Shown piece by piece: positions 8,710-17,355 of a DNA stretch of 64,000 nucleotides. The position numbers and the translations under genes are program-made. The notes below the pieces were generated by a model, which was given only the letters and a program-made list of their open reading frames with translations, searched no databases and was not told where the DNA came from. The stretch is from Caballeronia ptereochthonis (lineage in GTDB: Bacteria > Pseudomonadota > Gammaproteobacteria > Burkholderiales > Burkholderiaceae), in NCBI RefSeq assembly GCF_001545075.1, contig NZ_FCOB02000026.1:59278-123277 (forward strand), in the 5' to 3' direction. Numbering within the stretch: position 1 is the first letter of the stretch; each line of letters starts with the position of its first letter.

Positions 8710-8773
8710 GAGAGCGCGTCCGGCTTGTGGGTTCCGCAGTCGGGAGACGGACGCGTGAGGAGACAGGGCAACC
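8684..8773 (-). ncRNA. candidate small RNA or attenuated leader
   Basis: A minus-strand -35/-10 pair (TTGTGC, 17 bp, CATACT) predicts initiation near 8773, and an intrinsic terminator ends at 8684, giving a transcript of about 90 nt. It is rich in unpaired C/U and contains two UCUCC motifs; one, GUCCGUCUCC (8743-8752), is perfectly complementary for 10 nt to the Shine-Dalgarno of the downstream hydrolase (8596-8605). The SDR gene at 12791 also has AAGGAGACGG as its ribosome-binding site, a possible second target. It has no coding frame of note. It could be a trans-acting sRNA or the leader of the hydrolase mRNA. Confidence 0.4.
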
Positions 8774-8882
8774 GAATGCAGTATGGCAAACGCGGGCGCG
8801 CCGCACAATCGAGGACGCGAAGCACTGCGTTTCAGCAAGGGTTTCGTCGAAGTCGTTCGATATGCATGATCGTTGCGCTCGC

Positions 8883-8928
8883 AAAAAAACGCCGCCTGCA
8901 TCAGACGCCGGCTGCATCAGGCGGCGTT
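8883..8928 (-). terminator. Rho-independent terminator after the shikimate-dehydrogenase-like gene
   Basis: On the minus strand the arms AACGCCGCCTG and CAGGCGGCGTT (8918-8928 with 8888-8898) flank a 19-base loop and run into seven T residues. It begins 21 bases after the stop codon at 8949. Confidence 0.85.
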
Positions 8929-8948
8929 TCGCTTCCGGCGCGACGCGC

Positions 8949-9776
8949 TCATTCCTTCACGAGAAACTGCACGATCGCATCGCACACCCGGCCGAACATC
9001 TGCGTGCCGGTGACGGTCGTGCAGCCGCGCGCGCGGGCCGCTTCGATGAAGGGTGTGAGCGGCGGCTTGGTCACCACGTCGCCGACGAACGTCGTCGCCG
9101 GGAGACGCGAGACGTCGATCGGCAAGGGATCGCCGGGACGCATGCCCGCCGGCGACGCATTCACGATGAGGTCGTAGCTTTCCGCGCCCGCATCGTCCGC
9201 GACGCTCACCGCGCCACGGCCCAGCGCGGCGAGACGCGAGGCGAGGGCGCCGGTGCGCGCGGCGTCGAAGTCGCGGATCGCGAGCGACGCCACGCCCGCC
9301 TCGACGAGCGCGTGGCCGATCGCCGAGCCCGCGCCGCCCGCGCCGATCAGCAGCGCGCGCTTGCCTTTCGGCTCGCAGCCCGCGTCGCGCAGCGCCGCGA
9401 CCATGCCGATGCCGTCCGATGCGCCGCCGTGCCAGGATCCGTCGGGATTGCGCTTGAGCATGTTGACGGCGCCGAGAAACGCGCCTTCGTCCGTTAGCGA
9501 CTCGCAAAACGCCGTCGCGCTGAACTTGTGCGGCACGGTGATGATGACGCCGTCGCAGTTCTGCAGACGCGCGATACCCGCGAAGAATGCGTCGAGATCC
9601 ACGGGCGCGACGTGCGCCGGAATCACGATCGCGTCGCGGCCGGCCGCGCGCAGCGCAGCGGTCACGCCCGAAGGCGAGCGCACCTGCGCGATCGGATCGC
9701 CGACGATGAAATACACGCGGGTCGCGCCGCTCAAGCCCGCATCGAGCGATGCGGAAAAAGAAGTGTCCTGCGCCAT
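8949..9776 (-). CDS. shikimate/quinate dehydrogenase family protein
   Basis: 275-residue AroE-superfamily NAD(P)-dependent dehydrogenase. The substrate half has GDPIAQVRSPSG (normally a more conserved SxS site) and the catalytic Lys in ITVPHKFSA; the second half has SDGIGM and the nucleotide loop IGAGGAGSAIG. The altered first motif and the position in a catabolic cluster suggest a quinate/shikimate dehydrogenase-type enzyme of degradation rather than the housekeeping AroE. The start was set at 9776, where AGGAGG lies 11 bases upstream; the frame opens at 9815. It is divergent from the Gfo/Idh gene across an operator-like repeat (9840-9870) and ends at a strong terminator. Confidence 0.85.
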   Translation of the reverse strand: MAQDTSFSASLDAGLSGATRVYFIVGDPIAQVRSPSGVTAALRAAGRDAIVIPAHVAPVDLDAFFAGIARLQNCDGVIITVPHKFSATAFCESLTDEGAFLGAVNMLKRNPDGSWHGGASDGIGMVAALRDAGCEPKGKRALLIGAGGAGSAIGHALVEAGVASLAIRDFDAARTGALASRLAALGRGAVSVADDAGAESYDLIVNASPAGMRPGDPLPIDVSRLPATTFVGDVVTKPPLTPFIEAARARGCTTVTGTQMFGRVCDAIVQFLVKE

Positions 9777-9839
9777 TGCCTCGATTGCCTCCTGATTGAA
9801 GTCCGCGAACAGCACGAAAAAATGTTGAAGCGTATTTTA

Positions 9840-9870
9840 TGAATCCTAGTCGAAAATAGAATAGGATTCA
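9840..9870. promoter_or_regulatory. operator-like inverted repeat between two divergent dehydrogenase genes
   Basis: TGAATCCTA (9840-9848) and TAGGATTCA (9862-9870) form perfect 9-bp arms around 13 bp. The right half, TAGAATAGGATTCA (9857-9870), closely matches the palindrome TGGAATAGTATTCCA at 13728-13742 in another divergent promoter of the same cluster, so both may bind the same regulator, probably the IclR protein at 18881. Confidence 0.55.
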
Positions 9871-9946
9871 ACAAAATTGCATTGTCGGTTCGAAGCAACT
9901 AACGGTCAGAGATTCCAGTCACCCCGAAAACCGGAGGAGCAGCGGC

Positions 9947-10984
9947 ATGAGCAAGAAGCGTTTGGCAGTAGCGGGAGCGGGCGCGATCGGACGGATGCAC
10001 ATGGAGCGCGCGCGACTGCATCCGGATTGCGACGTGGTCGCGATCGCGGATCCGCCGCCGCTGGCGCGAGCGTTCGCACGCGACAACGACGCGCGCTGGT
10101 TCGCCGGCATCGACACGATGCTCGACGCCGTCGAGCCCGATGGCGTGATCGTCGCGACGCCGAACGCGAATCACGTCGAGGCCGGCCTCGCGTGCATCGG
10201 GCGCGGAATCGCCGTGCTGATGGAAAAACCGATCGCCGATACGGTCGAGGATGCAAGGAAGCTCGTCGATGCCGCGAAGCAGGCAGACGTCCCGCTGATG
10301 GTCGGCCATCACCGCCGCCACAACCCGATCCTCAGGCGCGCGCGGGAAATCATGCAATCCGGGCGCCTCGGCAAGCCTGTGTCCGCCAGCGCGCTCGCGA
10401 CCTTCCACAAGCCCGATGCCTATTTCGAGATGGAATGGCGCAGGCGGCGTGGCGGCGGCCCGGTGCTCATCAACCTGATTCACGACATCGACATGATGCG
10501 CTTCCTGCTCGGCGAGATCGTGGAGGTGCAGGCGCTGACGTCGAACGCGGTACGCGGCTTCGAAGTGGAAGATACCGCCGCGGTGCTGCTGCGCTTCACG
10601 AGCGGCGCGCTCGGCACCGTGAGCGTGTCGGACTGCGCGGCGTCGCCGTGGAACTGGGATCTCGCGGCGGGCGAGGCGGCGCACTATCCGCGGCAGAACG
10701 TGAACACGCACTTCGTGTCGGGCACCGATGCGTCGCTCACGCTGCCGCAGCTCGAAGTCTGGGAGTACCGGGGCAGGAAAGGCTGGCACGAGCCGTTGAC
10801 GGTCGAGCGCAGCGCGCCGCACACGGGCGATCCATATCACGAGCAGTTGCGGCACTTCGCGGCGGTGATCGACGGCAAGGAAGCGCCGCTCTGTTCCGGC
10901 GACGATGCCGCGCGCACGCTCGCCGCGACGTTCGCGGTGCATCGCTCGGCGGCCGAGCGCGCGCCGGTCGCGCCGCGGTTCTAG
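9947..10984 (+). CDS. Gfo/Idh/MocA-family NAD(P)-dependent oxidoreductase
   Basis: 345-residue sugar/inositol-type dehydrogenase. The Rossmann segment VAGAGAIGRMHMERA is at residues 7-21, the family motif EKPIADT at about 92-98, and the substrate-domain GHHRRHNP and LIHDIDMMRFLLGE segments hold the usual catalytic His/Asp region. Such enzymes oxidise a hydroxyl of a cyclic polyol or sugar. A GGAGGAGCAGCGGC ribosome-binding site precedes the ATG. It is divergent from the shikimate-dehydrogenase-like gene, sharing an operator-like repeat, and ends 18 bp from the convergent SulP gene. It probably belongs to the same catabolic set; substrate unknown. Confidence 0.88.
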   Translation: MSKKRLAVAGAGAIGRMHMERARLHPDCDVVAIADPPPLARAFARDNDARWFAGIDTMLDAVEPDGVIVATPNANHVEAGLACIGRGIAVLMEKPIADTVEDARKLVDAAKQADVPLMVGHHRRHNPILRRAREIMQSGRLGKPVSASALATFHKPDAYFEMEWRRRRGGGPVLINLIHDIDMMRFLLGEIVEVQALTSNAVRGFEVEDTAAVLLRFTSGALGTVSVSDCAASPWNWDLAAGEAAHYPRQNVNTHFVSGTDASLTLPQLEVWEYRGRKGWHEPLTVERSAPHTGDPYHEQLRHFAAVIDGKEAPLCSGDDAARTLAATFAVHRSAAERAPVAPRF

Positions 10985-11002
10985 GCGCGCTTCACGGCGT
11001 GC

Positions 11003-12721
11003 TCACAGCGCGTCGTGCCCGTGCGCGGCCGGATTCACGCCGGCGGCCGCGAGCGCTTCGTGCAGCGTCTCGAACACGTTCGACGCGCCCACCACCCGCG
11101 TGAGCCCATGCCGGTCCATGTCGCCGCGCAGGAAGGGGTTCACGCGTCCGAAGATCACGGCGACGCCGCGCGCGCGCAAGGTTTCGATCAGGTCGCCGAT
11201 CGTGCGCGCGGCGGAATAGTCGAGATCGGTGATCGCGCCCGCATCGACGACGAAGTGGCGCAAGTCATCGGATGCCGCATCGGCGAGCTGCGTGGCTTCG
11301 GCGGCGAAGAAATGGTCGTTGGCGTAGAACAGGTCCGCGCCGAAGCGGTAGACGATGAGGCCCGGCGCGGTGAGCGCGCCCGGCTTCGTCGGCATGAACA
11401 GCCAGCGCTGGCTGGGCGGGACGGGCGTCAGGACCATCGTGTGCGGATGATAGCTGTGCCGCACGTGCCGCATGAGCGACAGCGCCACCGCGAGCAGGAT
11501 GCCGTGCTCGACGCCCACCAGCACGACGGCGGCGGCCGTGACGAGCGCCAGCACGAATTCGCCCGGGCTCTCGATGCGGATGTCCTTCAGGCTTTGCACG
11601 TTGACGAGGCCGATCGCGATCGTGAACACGATGGCCGCCAGCACGCAATGCGGCAGGTAGCGCAGATAGCCGCTCAGGAACAGCAGCACGATGGCGACCA
11701 CCGCCGCGAACACGAGCTGCCCGAACTGGCTGCGCGTGCCGGCGCGCTCGGCCATGGCCGTCTGCGTGGGGCTGCCGTTGACGACGAAGGTGCCGCTCGC
11801 CGCCGCCGCCGCGTTCGCCACCGCGAGGCCGAGGATGTCGTTGTTGGTGTCGAGGTCCTCGTGATACTGCTGCGCGAACACGCGCGCCGCCGCCGCGCTC
11901 TGCGCGATGATCATCACGAAGCACGACGCCGCCACCGGCACGAGATCGAGGAATTGCTGCCAGGTGACGTCCGGCAAGCGCAGCGCGGGCAAGCCACCCT
12001 CGACCGGACCCAGCACCGCGATGCCGTGCGCCGCGAAGTCGAACGCCTTGCTCGCGGCGATGCTGCCGACCACCGCAATGAGCGGCATCGGCAGGCGCGG
12101 CGCCGCGCGCTTGCAGGCGAGGATCGCGACGATCACGAGCAGGGCGAGGCCGAATGTCGGCAGGTGCAGTCGCATCGCATGTCCGACGACATAGAGGAGC
12201 TGGGCGAGACTGCGCGACGACGGAACCGGCACGGTCATGCCGAAGAGATCGCCGAGCATGGCGATCGACACCTGCGCGCCGACGCCCGCGAGAAAGCCGA
12301 CGAGCACCGTGCGCGAAAGAAAGTCGGCGAGAAAGCCGAGCTTGAAGAGCCGGGCGAGCAGAAGGAGCGCCGCCGTCTGGAGCGCGACCATGCCCGCCAG
12401 CGCGACGTACTCGGCGCTGCCCATCGCGGCCATCGACGAGACCCGGCTTGCGAGGATGGTTGCCGTGGCCGAATCGGCGGCGACCACCAGATGCCGCGAC
12501 GCGCCGAACAGCGCGAACGCGATGATCGGCAGAAACGCCGTGTAGAGGCCCGCCACCGGCGGCATGCCGGCGATGCGCGCGTAGCCGAGCACCTGCGGAA
12601 TGTCCATCGACGCGAGCGAGACGCCGGCGAGCGCGTCGCGCAAGGCCGCGGCGCGGTCGATCGGGAGTATGCCTTTGAGCAGCCGGGCGCTTGCGGACGG
12701 CCTGCGGGTCGAGTCTTGCAT
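11003..12721 (-). CDS. SulP-family anion transporter with STAS domain
   Basis: 572-residue membrane carrier of the SLC26/SulP type. It has the N-terminal family region (IPQVLGYARIAGMPPVAGLYTAFLP), 10-14 predicted helices, the FVVNGSPTQTAMAERAGTRSQ signature and a C-terminal cytosolic STAS domain (about residues 440-560, LRHFVVDAGAITDLDYSAARTI). The family carries sulfate, bicarbonate or dicarboxylates. The start is uncertain: ATG at 12721 is listed, while a GTG at 12730 sits at better spacing from AGGAAC. It lies between the Gfo/Idh and SDR genes; whether it belongs to that pathway or is a separate anion carrier is not clear. Confidence 0.88.
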   Translation of the reverse strand: MQDSTRRPSASARLLKGILPIDRAAALRDALAGVSLASMDIPQVLGYARIAGMPPVAGLYTAFLPIIAFALFGASRHLVVAADSATATILASRVSSMAAMGSAEYVALAGMVALQTAALLLLARLFKLGFLADFLSRTVLVGFLAGVGAQVSIAMLGDLFGMTVPVPSSRSLAQLLYVVGHAMRLHLPTFGLALLVIVAILACKRAAPRLPMPLIAVVGSIAASKAFDFAAHGIAVLGPVEGGLPALRLPDVTWQQFLDLVPVAASCFVMIIAQSAAAARVFAQQYHEDLDTNNDILGLAVANAAAAASGTFVVNGSPTQTAMAERAGTRSQFGQLVFAAVVAIVLLFLSGYLRYLPHCVLAAIVFTIAIGLVNVQSLKDIRIESPGEFVLALVTAAAVVLVGVEHGILLAVALSLMRHVRHSYHPHTMVLTPVPPSQRWLFMPTKPGALTAPGLIVYRFGADLFYANDHFFAAEATQLADAASDDLRHFVVDAGAITDLDYSAARTIGDLIETLRARGVAVIFGRVNPFLRGDMDRHGLTRVVGASNVFETLHEALAAAGVNPAAHGHDAL

Positions 12722-12790
12722 GCGGGGCACCGTGTTCCTGAAGAAGCGAATCGTGCCCCAATGAACCCGCGATGCCAAGGCTCGGCTGCC

Positions 12791-13678
12791 CTAGCGATAA
12801 GCCGCCACGGTTTGCCGCAGACCTTCTTCGAGCGGGGTTTTCGGCAGATCCGGCAGCAATCGGGCGAGCGCGGGATCTTCGGGGAAGGACGTCGCGATCG
12901 GCAAGGGCGCGCCGGCTGCGTCGATGCGCGCACCCGGCACGATTTCAGTCAGTTTCGCGATGACGCTTTCGATCGGCGTGATGTCGCCCGCGAGCGTGAA
13001 CGCTTGCGCGCCGGTCACCTCGCGCGCAAGCGCGAGTTCGTAGGCGGCGGCGACGTCGTCGGCGTAGACGAGGCCCGTCGCGCCGGTGAAGGGAATCGTG
13101 TACGGCTCGCCGCGCGCGGCTGCGCGGCACGCAAGGCTCGGCCCCGCGCTCGAGCCCGTTTCGCGTCCCGCGCCGTACACGACGAGCGGCCGAAAGCCAA
13201 TGCTCGCCATCCCGTGATCGTGCCAGTACGCGCGCGCCGAACCCTCGCACGCCAGCTTGAACGCGCCGTAATGCGTCAGCGGAAAGGGCGTCGCGCCGTC
13301 ATCCCGGCCGAACACGCCCGCGCTGCTCGCGTAGAGCACCGAGCGCAGGCCGCGCGCGATGGCCGCATCGAACACATTGAGCGTGCCGATCAGGTTGATG
13401 CGCGCGCCCCGCACCGGATCGGCGGCGCAGGCGGGCGTGAGGACGCCGGCGAGATGGATGACCGCGTCGCAGCCATCGAGCGCGCGGGCGACATCGCGCG
13501 CTTCGCCGATATCGCCGAGCCGCCATTCGATCTCGCCGGCGCGTTCCGGCGCGAGCGCGCGCACGAGATGGGCGTCCTCACGCATGTCGAATGCGCGCAC
13601 GTGCATGCCGCGCGCGAGCAGCCGCCGCATCACCCACGCCGCCAGAAAACCGCTTCCGCCTGTCACCAGCACTCTCAT
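12791..13678 (-). CDS. NAD(P)-dependent epimerase/dehydratase (extended SDR)
   Basis: 295-residue extended short-chain dehydrogenase/reductase. The cofactor motif TGGSGFLAAW is at residues 6-15, LAGVL lies in the middle strand, a Ser occurs in ASSAGVFG, and the catalytic YxxxK is present in HYGAFKLACE. Such proteins oxidise or epimerise sugar or cyclic alcohol groups. AAGGAGACGGT directly precedes the ATG; the first 8 bases of GGAGACGG match the RBS targeted by the RNA candidate at 8684-8773. It is divergent from the flavoprotein operon, with a 15-bp palindrome between (13728-13742), which ties it to that regulon. Confidence 0.87.
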   Translation of the reverse strand: MRVLVTGGSGFLAAWVMRRLLARGMHVRAFDMREDAHLVRALAPERAGEIEWRLGDIGEARDVARALDGCDAVIHLAGVLTPACAADPVRGARINLIGTLNVFDAAIARGLRSVLYASSAGVFGRDDGATPFPLTHYGAFKLACEGSARAYWHDHGMASIGFRPLVVYGAGRETGSSAGPSLACRAAARGEPYTIPFTGATGLVYADDVAAAYELALAREVTGAQAFTLAGDITPIESVIAKLTEIVPGARIDAAGAPLPIATSFPEDPALARLLPDLPKTPLEEGLRQTVAAYR

Positions 13679-13727
13679 ACCGTCTCCTTGCCTGGTCTAA
13701 AAAAGAGCTTTGCGTCGATCGCTATTC

Positions 13728-13742
13728 TGGAATAGTATTCCA
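13728..13742. promoter_or_regulatory. perfect 15-bp IclR-type palindrome
   Basis: TGGAATAGTATTCCA is a perfect palindrome about a central G, close in form to the known E. coli IclR box (TGGAAATNATTTCCA). A third half-site CTATTC lies just to the left (13722-13727). It sits between the divergent SDR and flavoprotein genes and matches the site at 9857-9870 at 11 of the first 13 positions. Confidence 0.65.
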
Positions 13743-13822
13743 TTATAAAAGAGAGTTCTATAGTTAACACACGTTTCGATTCGTCGGATGAACGGCGGCG
13801 CGAAACGAGACGGAGCGGAAGA

Positions 13823-15619
13823 ATGGTGGAGACACTGGGCAATCTGGGACAGAGCGAAACGTTCGATGTGGTGGTGGTCGGCGCGGGCGGCGCGGGCATG
13901 TCGGCGGCGCTCGTTGCCGCGATCGACGGCGCGCGCGTGCTGCTCGTCGAAAGCACGGAGTACGTCGGCGGCACGACGGCCTATTCGGCGGGCACGACGT
14001 GGATTCCGGCGTCGAAGCACGCGGCGAGCGTCAATCGCGACGATACGTCGGCCAACGCCGAAGGCTTTCTGAACCGCGCGATCGGCGAGCGCAGCAGCGC
14101 CGCGATGCGCCGCGCGTTTCTCGAAGCCGGGCCGAAGGCGGTCGCGCACATCGAAGCGAACTCCGACGTGAAATACCGCGCGCGCCCGTTTCATCCGGAT
14201 TACCTGTCGGAGATCGAAGGCTCGACGCTGCGCGGCCGCGCGCTGGAGCCGCTGCCGTTCGACGGCCGCAAGCTCGGCCGCGCGTTCTCGCTGATCCGCC
14301 CGCCGATTCCCGAATTCACCGTGCTGGGCGGCATGATGGTGGACCGCGACGACGTCGGGCACCTGCTGAACATGACGAAGTCCTTCGCGTCGTTCGGGCA
14401 CGCGGCGAAGCTGCTCGCGCGTCACGCGCGCGACCGCATGAGCTCGCCGCGCGGCACGCGTCTCGTGATGGGCAACGCGCTGATCGGCCGGCTGCTGTAT
14501 TCGCTGCTTCAGCGCGGTGTGACCGTTCTCACGAACACGAAGGTCGAAGCCCTGCACACCGGCGCGAAGGGCGTCGAAGCCGTGACGCTGAGCCACAGCG
14601 ATGAGCGGCGCCGCATCGCCGTGAAAGGCGGCGTGATCCTCGCGAGCGGCGGCTTCAACCGTCATCCGCAACGGCGCGGCGACATGCTGCCGGGCGCCGA
14701 TCCCGCGTGGTGTCCCGGCGCGCCCGGCCACACCGGCGGCGCGCAGGATCTCGCGCTGGCGGCGGGCGCGCGTTTCGGCGAGGGCGCGCTGTCGAATGCG
14801 TTTTGGGCGCCGGTCTCCGTGCGCAAGCGCGCCGACGGCACGTCCGCCGTGTTTCCGCACTTCCTGATGGATCGCGGCAAGCCGGGCATGATCGTCGTCG
14901 ACAAAACGGGCAGGCGCTTTCTCAACGAGAACACGTCGTATCACCTGTTCGGCATCGCGATGCAGGAAGCGAACCGGACGGCGCCTTCCGTGCCCGCGTA
15001 TCTCGTCACCGACTCGGAAGGCTTGCGCAAGTACGGCCTCGGCATGGTGCGTCCGGGCGGCAAGGGGCTCGCGCCGTTTCTCTCGGACGGCTATCTCGTG
15101 GAAGGCAAGACGCTCGACGAACTGGCGGGCAAGCTCGGCATCGACAAGGCCGGGCTCGCGGACAGCGTCGCGCGCATCAATCGCTATGCGCAAACAGGCG
15201 TCGATCCGGATTTTCAGCGCGGCACGACCGCTTATCAAAACGCCAACGGCGACGCCGGCTGGAGCGGCCCGAACAAGTGCCTCGGCCCGATCGGCCAGGC
15301 GCCGTTCTATGCGGTGCGGCTCTATCCGGGCGATATCGGCGCCGCGACCGGCCTCGTCACCGACACGAACGCGCGCGTGCTGAATCGCGACGACCGGCCC
15401 ATCGGCGGCCTCTACGCGTGCGGCAACGACATGCAATCGGTGATGGGCGGCGTCTATCCCGGCCCGGGCATCACGCTCGGGCCCGGGCTCGCGTTCGGCT
15501 ATCTCGCGGCGCGACACGCGGCGGCGCGCGGCAAGACATCGCAGGCCGCGCTGACGGACGCGCGCGACGAAGCAATCACGCTGCCGGTCGAACTCAACAC
15601 GCACGCGCACGCCAAATGA
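13823..15619 (+). CDS. FAD-dependent 3-ketosteroid-Delta1-dehydrogenase-like flavoprotein (first of two)
   Basis: 598-residue FAD flavoprotein of the fumarate-reductase/KstD superfamily. The dinucleotide motif VVVVGAGGAGMSAALVAA starts near residue 13, followed by GGTTAYSAGTTWIP; the C-terminus has Y545-PGPG and TLGPGLAFGYLAARHA, the pattern around the catalytic Tyr and oxyanion Gly of ketosteroid dehydrogenases. It probably desaturates a ring next to a ketone. No signal peptide is visible. A GACGGAGCGGAAGA box precedes the ATG. Its TGA overlaps the ATG of the next flavoprotein, and the promoter carries the IclR-type palindrome. The steroid substrate of the family namesake is not implied. Confidence 0.85.
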   Translation: MVETLGNLGQSETFDVVVVGAGGAGMSAALVAAIDGARVLLVESTEYVGGTTAYSAGTTWIPASKHAASVNRDDTSANAEGFLNRAIGERSSAAMRRAFLEAGPKAVAHIEANSDVKYRARPFHPDYLSEIEGSTLRGRALEPLPFDGRKLGRAFSLIRPPIPEFTVLGGMMVDRDDVGHLLNMTKSFASFGHAAKLLARHARDRMSSPRGTRLVMGNALIGRLLYSLLQRGVTVLTNTKVEALHTGAKGVEAVTLSHSDERRRIAVKGGVILASGGFNRHPQRRGDMLPGADPAWCPGAPGHTGGAQDLALAAGARFGEGALSNAFWAPVSVRKRADGTSAVFPHFLMDRGKPGMIVVDKTGRRFLNENTSYHLFGIAMQEANRTAPSVPAYLVTDSEGLRKYGLGMVRPGGKGLAPFLSDGYLVEGKTLDELAGKLGIDKAGLADSVARINRYAQTGVDPDFQRGTTAYQNANGDAGWSGPNKCLGPIGQAPFYAVRLYPGDIGAATGLVTDTNARVLNRDDRPIGGLYACGNDMQSVMGGVYPGPGITLGPGLAFGYLAARHAAARGKTSQAALTDARDEAITLPVELNTHAHAK

Positions 15620-17355
15620 AGCACGAACCGATTCTCGAATGCGACGTCCTGGTGCTGGGCTCCGGCGCGGGCGGTTTGTCGACCGCCGTGACGGCGGCCA
15701 CGCAGGGCTTGTCCGTGCTGGTCTGCGAAAAGGAGGACGTGTTCGGCGGCACGACCGCGTGGTCGGGCGGCTGGATGTGGATTCCGCGCAATCCGCTCGC
15801 GACGCGCGCGGGCATCGTCGAGGATGAGAACGCGCCGCGCACGTATCTGAAGAGCGAGCTCGGCGCGCACTTCGACGCCGCCAAAGCCGACGCGCTCATC
15901 GAGCACGGCCCGCGCATGATCGAATTCTTCGAGCGCAATACGTCGATGCGCTTCATCGACGGCAACCGCATTCCCGATTTCCACACGACGCAAGGCGCGG
16001 CCACGGGCGGCCGCTCCGTCTGCGCCATGCCGTTCGACGGCCGCGCGCTCGGTCCGCTCATCGACAAGCTGCGTCCGCCGCTCGCGGAAGTGACGATCAA
16101 GGGCATGGCGATCGCCTCCGGGCAAGACCTCGCGCATTTTCTGAACGCGACGCGAAACGCGAAGTCGGCATGGCACGTGACGAAGCGCTTCGCCGCGTTC
16201 GCGTGGCATACGCTGCGCCATGGCCGCTCGATGCATCTGGTCAACGGCAATGCGCTCGTCGCGCGCCTGCTGAAGTCCGCGGCGGATCGCGGCGTCGATC
16301 TGCGCACGCGGGCGAAGGCCGTATCGCTGGCGCGAGAAGGCGAGCGGGTGACGGGTGCGCGCGTCGAGATCGAAGGCGTGATGCACGAGGTGCGCGCGCG
16401 GCGCGGCGTCGTGCTCGCGTGCGGCGGCTATCCGCACGATACGAAGCGCCAGGCGGAAACCTTCCCCTGCACGCCGCATTGGTCCGCCGCGCCGCGCAGC
16501 AATACCGGCGACGGCATCCGCGCGGGCGTTGCGGCGGGCGCGCATTTCGACGCATCGCTGGAAGCGCCCGCGGCGTGGGCGCCCGTGTCGCTCGTGCCGA
16601 AGCGAAATGGTCAGGACGTCGCCTTTCCGCATCTGATCGAGCGCGCGAAGCCGGGGGTGATCGCGGTGACGCGCGCGGGCCGGCGCTTCACGAACGAGGC
16701 GTCGTCGTATTACGACTTCATTTCGGCGCTGATCGGCACGACATCCCCAGGCGAGGAAGTGTGCGCGTGGCTCGTCTGCGATCATCGGTTTCAACGCAGA
16801 TATGGCCTCGGTTTCGCGAAGCCGTTTCCGTTTCCGCTCGGACCGTATGAGCGCTCCGGCTATCTGAAAAGCGCGCCGACGCTCGAGGCGCTCGCGCGGC
16901 AATGCGGCATCGATGCGCGCGGTCTCGCCGATACGGTCGCCACGTACAACACGTACGCGAAAGACGGCTTCGATCCGCAATTCCACAAAGGCTCGACGCC
17001 CTACAACCGCGCGCAGGGCGACGCGCTGCACGAGCCGAACCCGTGTCTCGCGCCGATCGTCGAAGGCCCGTTTCATGCGGTGAAGATTCTGCCGGGCAGT
17101 CTCGGCACCTTCGCCGGCCTTTCGACGGATGACCGCGCGCGCGTGCTCGACGAATCGCGCGCGCCGATTCCCGGCCTCTACGCCGTCGGCAACGACGCCG
17201 CGAGCATGATGGGCGGGCATTATCCCGCCGGCGGCATCACGCTCGGGCCGGCGATGACCTTCGGCTATCTCGCCGGACTTGAACTGGCGGCGCCGCAGGG
17301 CGCGGAAGCCATCACGGATCTCTCAATCTCCAAACAGGCAAGGACACTGCAATGA
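15616..17355 (+). CDS. FAD-dependent 3-ketosteroid-Delta1-dehydrogenase-like flavoprotein (second of two)
   Basis: 579-residue paralogue of the preceding protein, starting at an ATGA overlap with it. VLVLGSGAGGLSTAVTAAT is at the N-terminus, GGTTAWSGGWMWIP is the FAD-contacting segment, and Y536-PAGG followed by TLGPAMTFGYLAG is at the C-terminus. The YPxGG form keeps Tyr and the last Gly of the ketosteroid-dehydrogenase site but differs from YPGPG in the partner. Two such enzymes made from one mRNA could act in sequence on one ring, as 4-oxocyclohexanecarboxylate desaturases I and II do in cyclohexanecarboxylate aromatisation; this is an analogy, not an assignment. Confidence 0.85.
   Translation: MKHEPILECDVLVLGSGAGGLSTAVTAATQGLSVLVCEKEDVFGGTTAWSGGWMWIPRNPLATRAGIVEDENAPRTYLKSELGAHFDAAKADALIEHGPRMIEFFERNTSMRFIDGNRIPDFHTTQGAATGGRSVCAMPFDGRALGPLIDKLRPPLAEVTIKGMAIASGQDLAHFLNATRNAKSAWHVTKRFAAFAWHTLRHGRSMHLVNGNALVARLLKSAADRGVDLRTRAKAVSLAREGERVTGARVEIEGVMHEVRARRGVVLACGGYPHDTKRQAETFPCTPHWSAAPRSNTGDGIRAGVAAGAHFDASLEAPAAWAPVSLVPKRNGQDVAFPHLIERAKPGVIAVTRAGRRFTNEASSYYDFISALIGTTSPGEEVCAWLVCDHRFQRRYGLGFAKPFPFPLGPYERSGYLKSAPTLEALARQCGIDARGLADTVATYNTYAKDGFDPQFHKGSTPYNRAQGDALHEPNPCLAPIVEGPFHAVKILPGSLGTFAGLSTDDRARVLDESRAPIPGLYAVGNDAASMMGGHYPAGGITLGPAMTFGYLAGLELAAPQGAEAITDLSISKQARTLQ

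Larger units (their letters stand above)
8596..8948 (-). other. 353-bp intergenic region with two terminators and an RNA candidate
   Basis: Holds, in minus-strand order, the terminator of the shikimate-dehydrogenase-like gene (8883-8928), a promoter-like pair (-35 TTGTGC at 8803-8808, 17-bp spacer, -10 CATACT at 8780-8785), a transcript-sized stretch of about 90 bases, a second terminator (8684-8709) and an untranslated stretch up to the hydrolase start. No protein-coding frame here has a ribosome-binding site. Confidence 0.6.

Noticed and set aside
8684..8928. Two GCCGCC hairpins considered as a repeat family or CRISPR-like element
   Set aside because: Each is a complete intrinsic terminator with its own T tract in the same orientation; only the GC stems are alike, and there are no spacers or further copies.
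11015..13735. 906-residue plus-strand frame opposite SulP and SDR
   Set aside because: Arg/His-rich composition typical of the antisense of GC-rich genes; both minus-strand genes have clear motifs and ribosome-binding sites.
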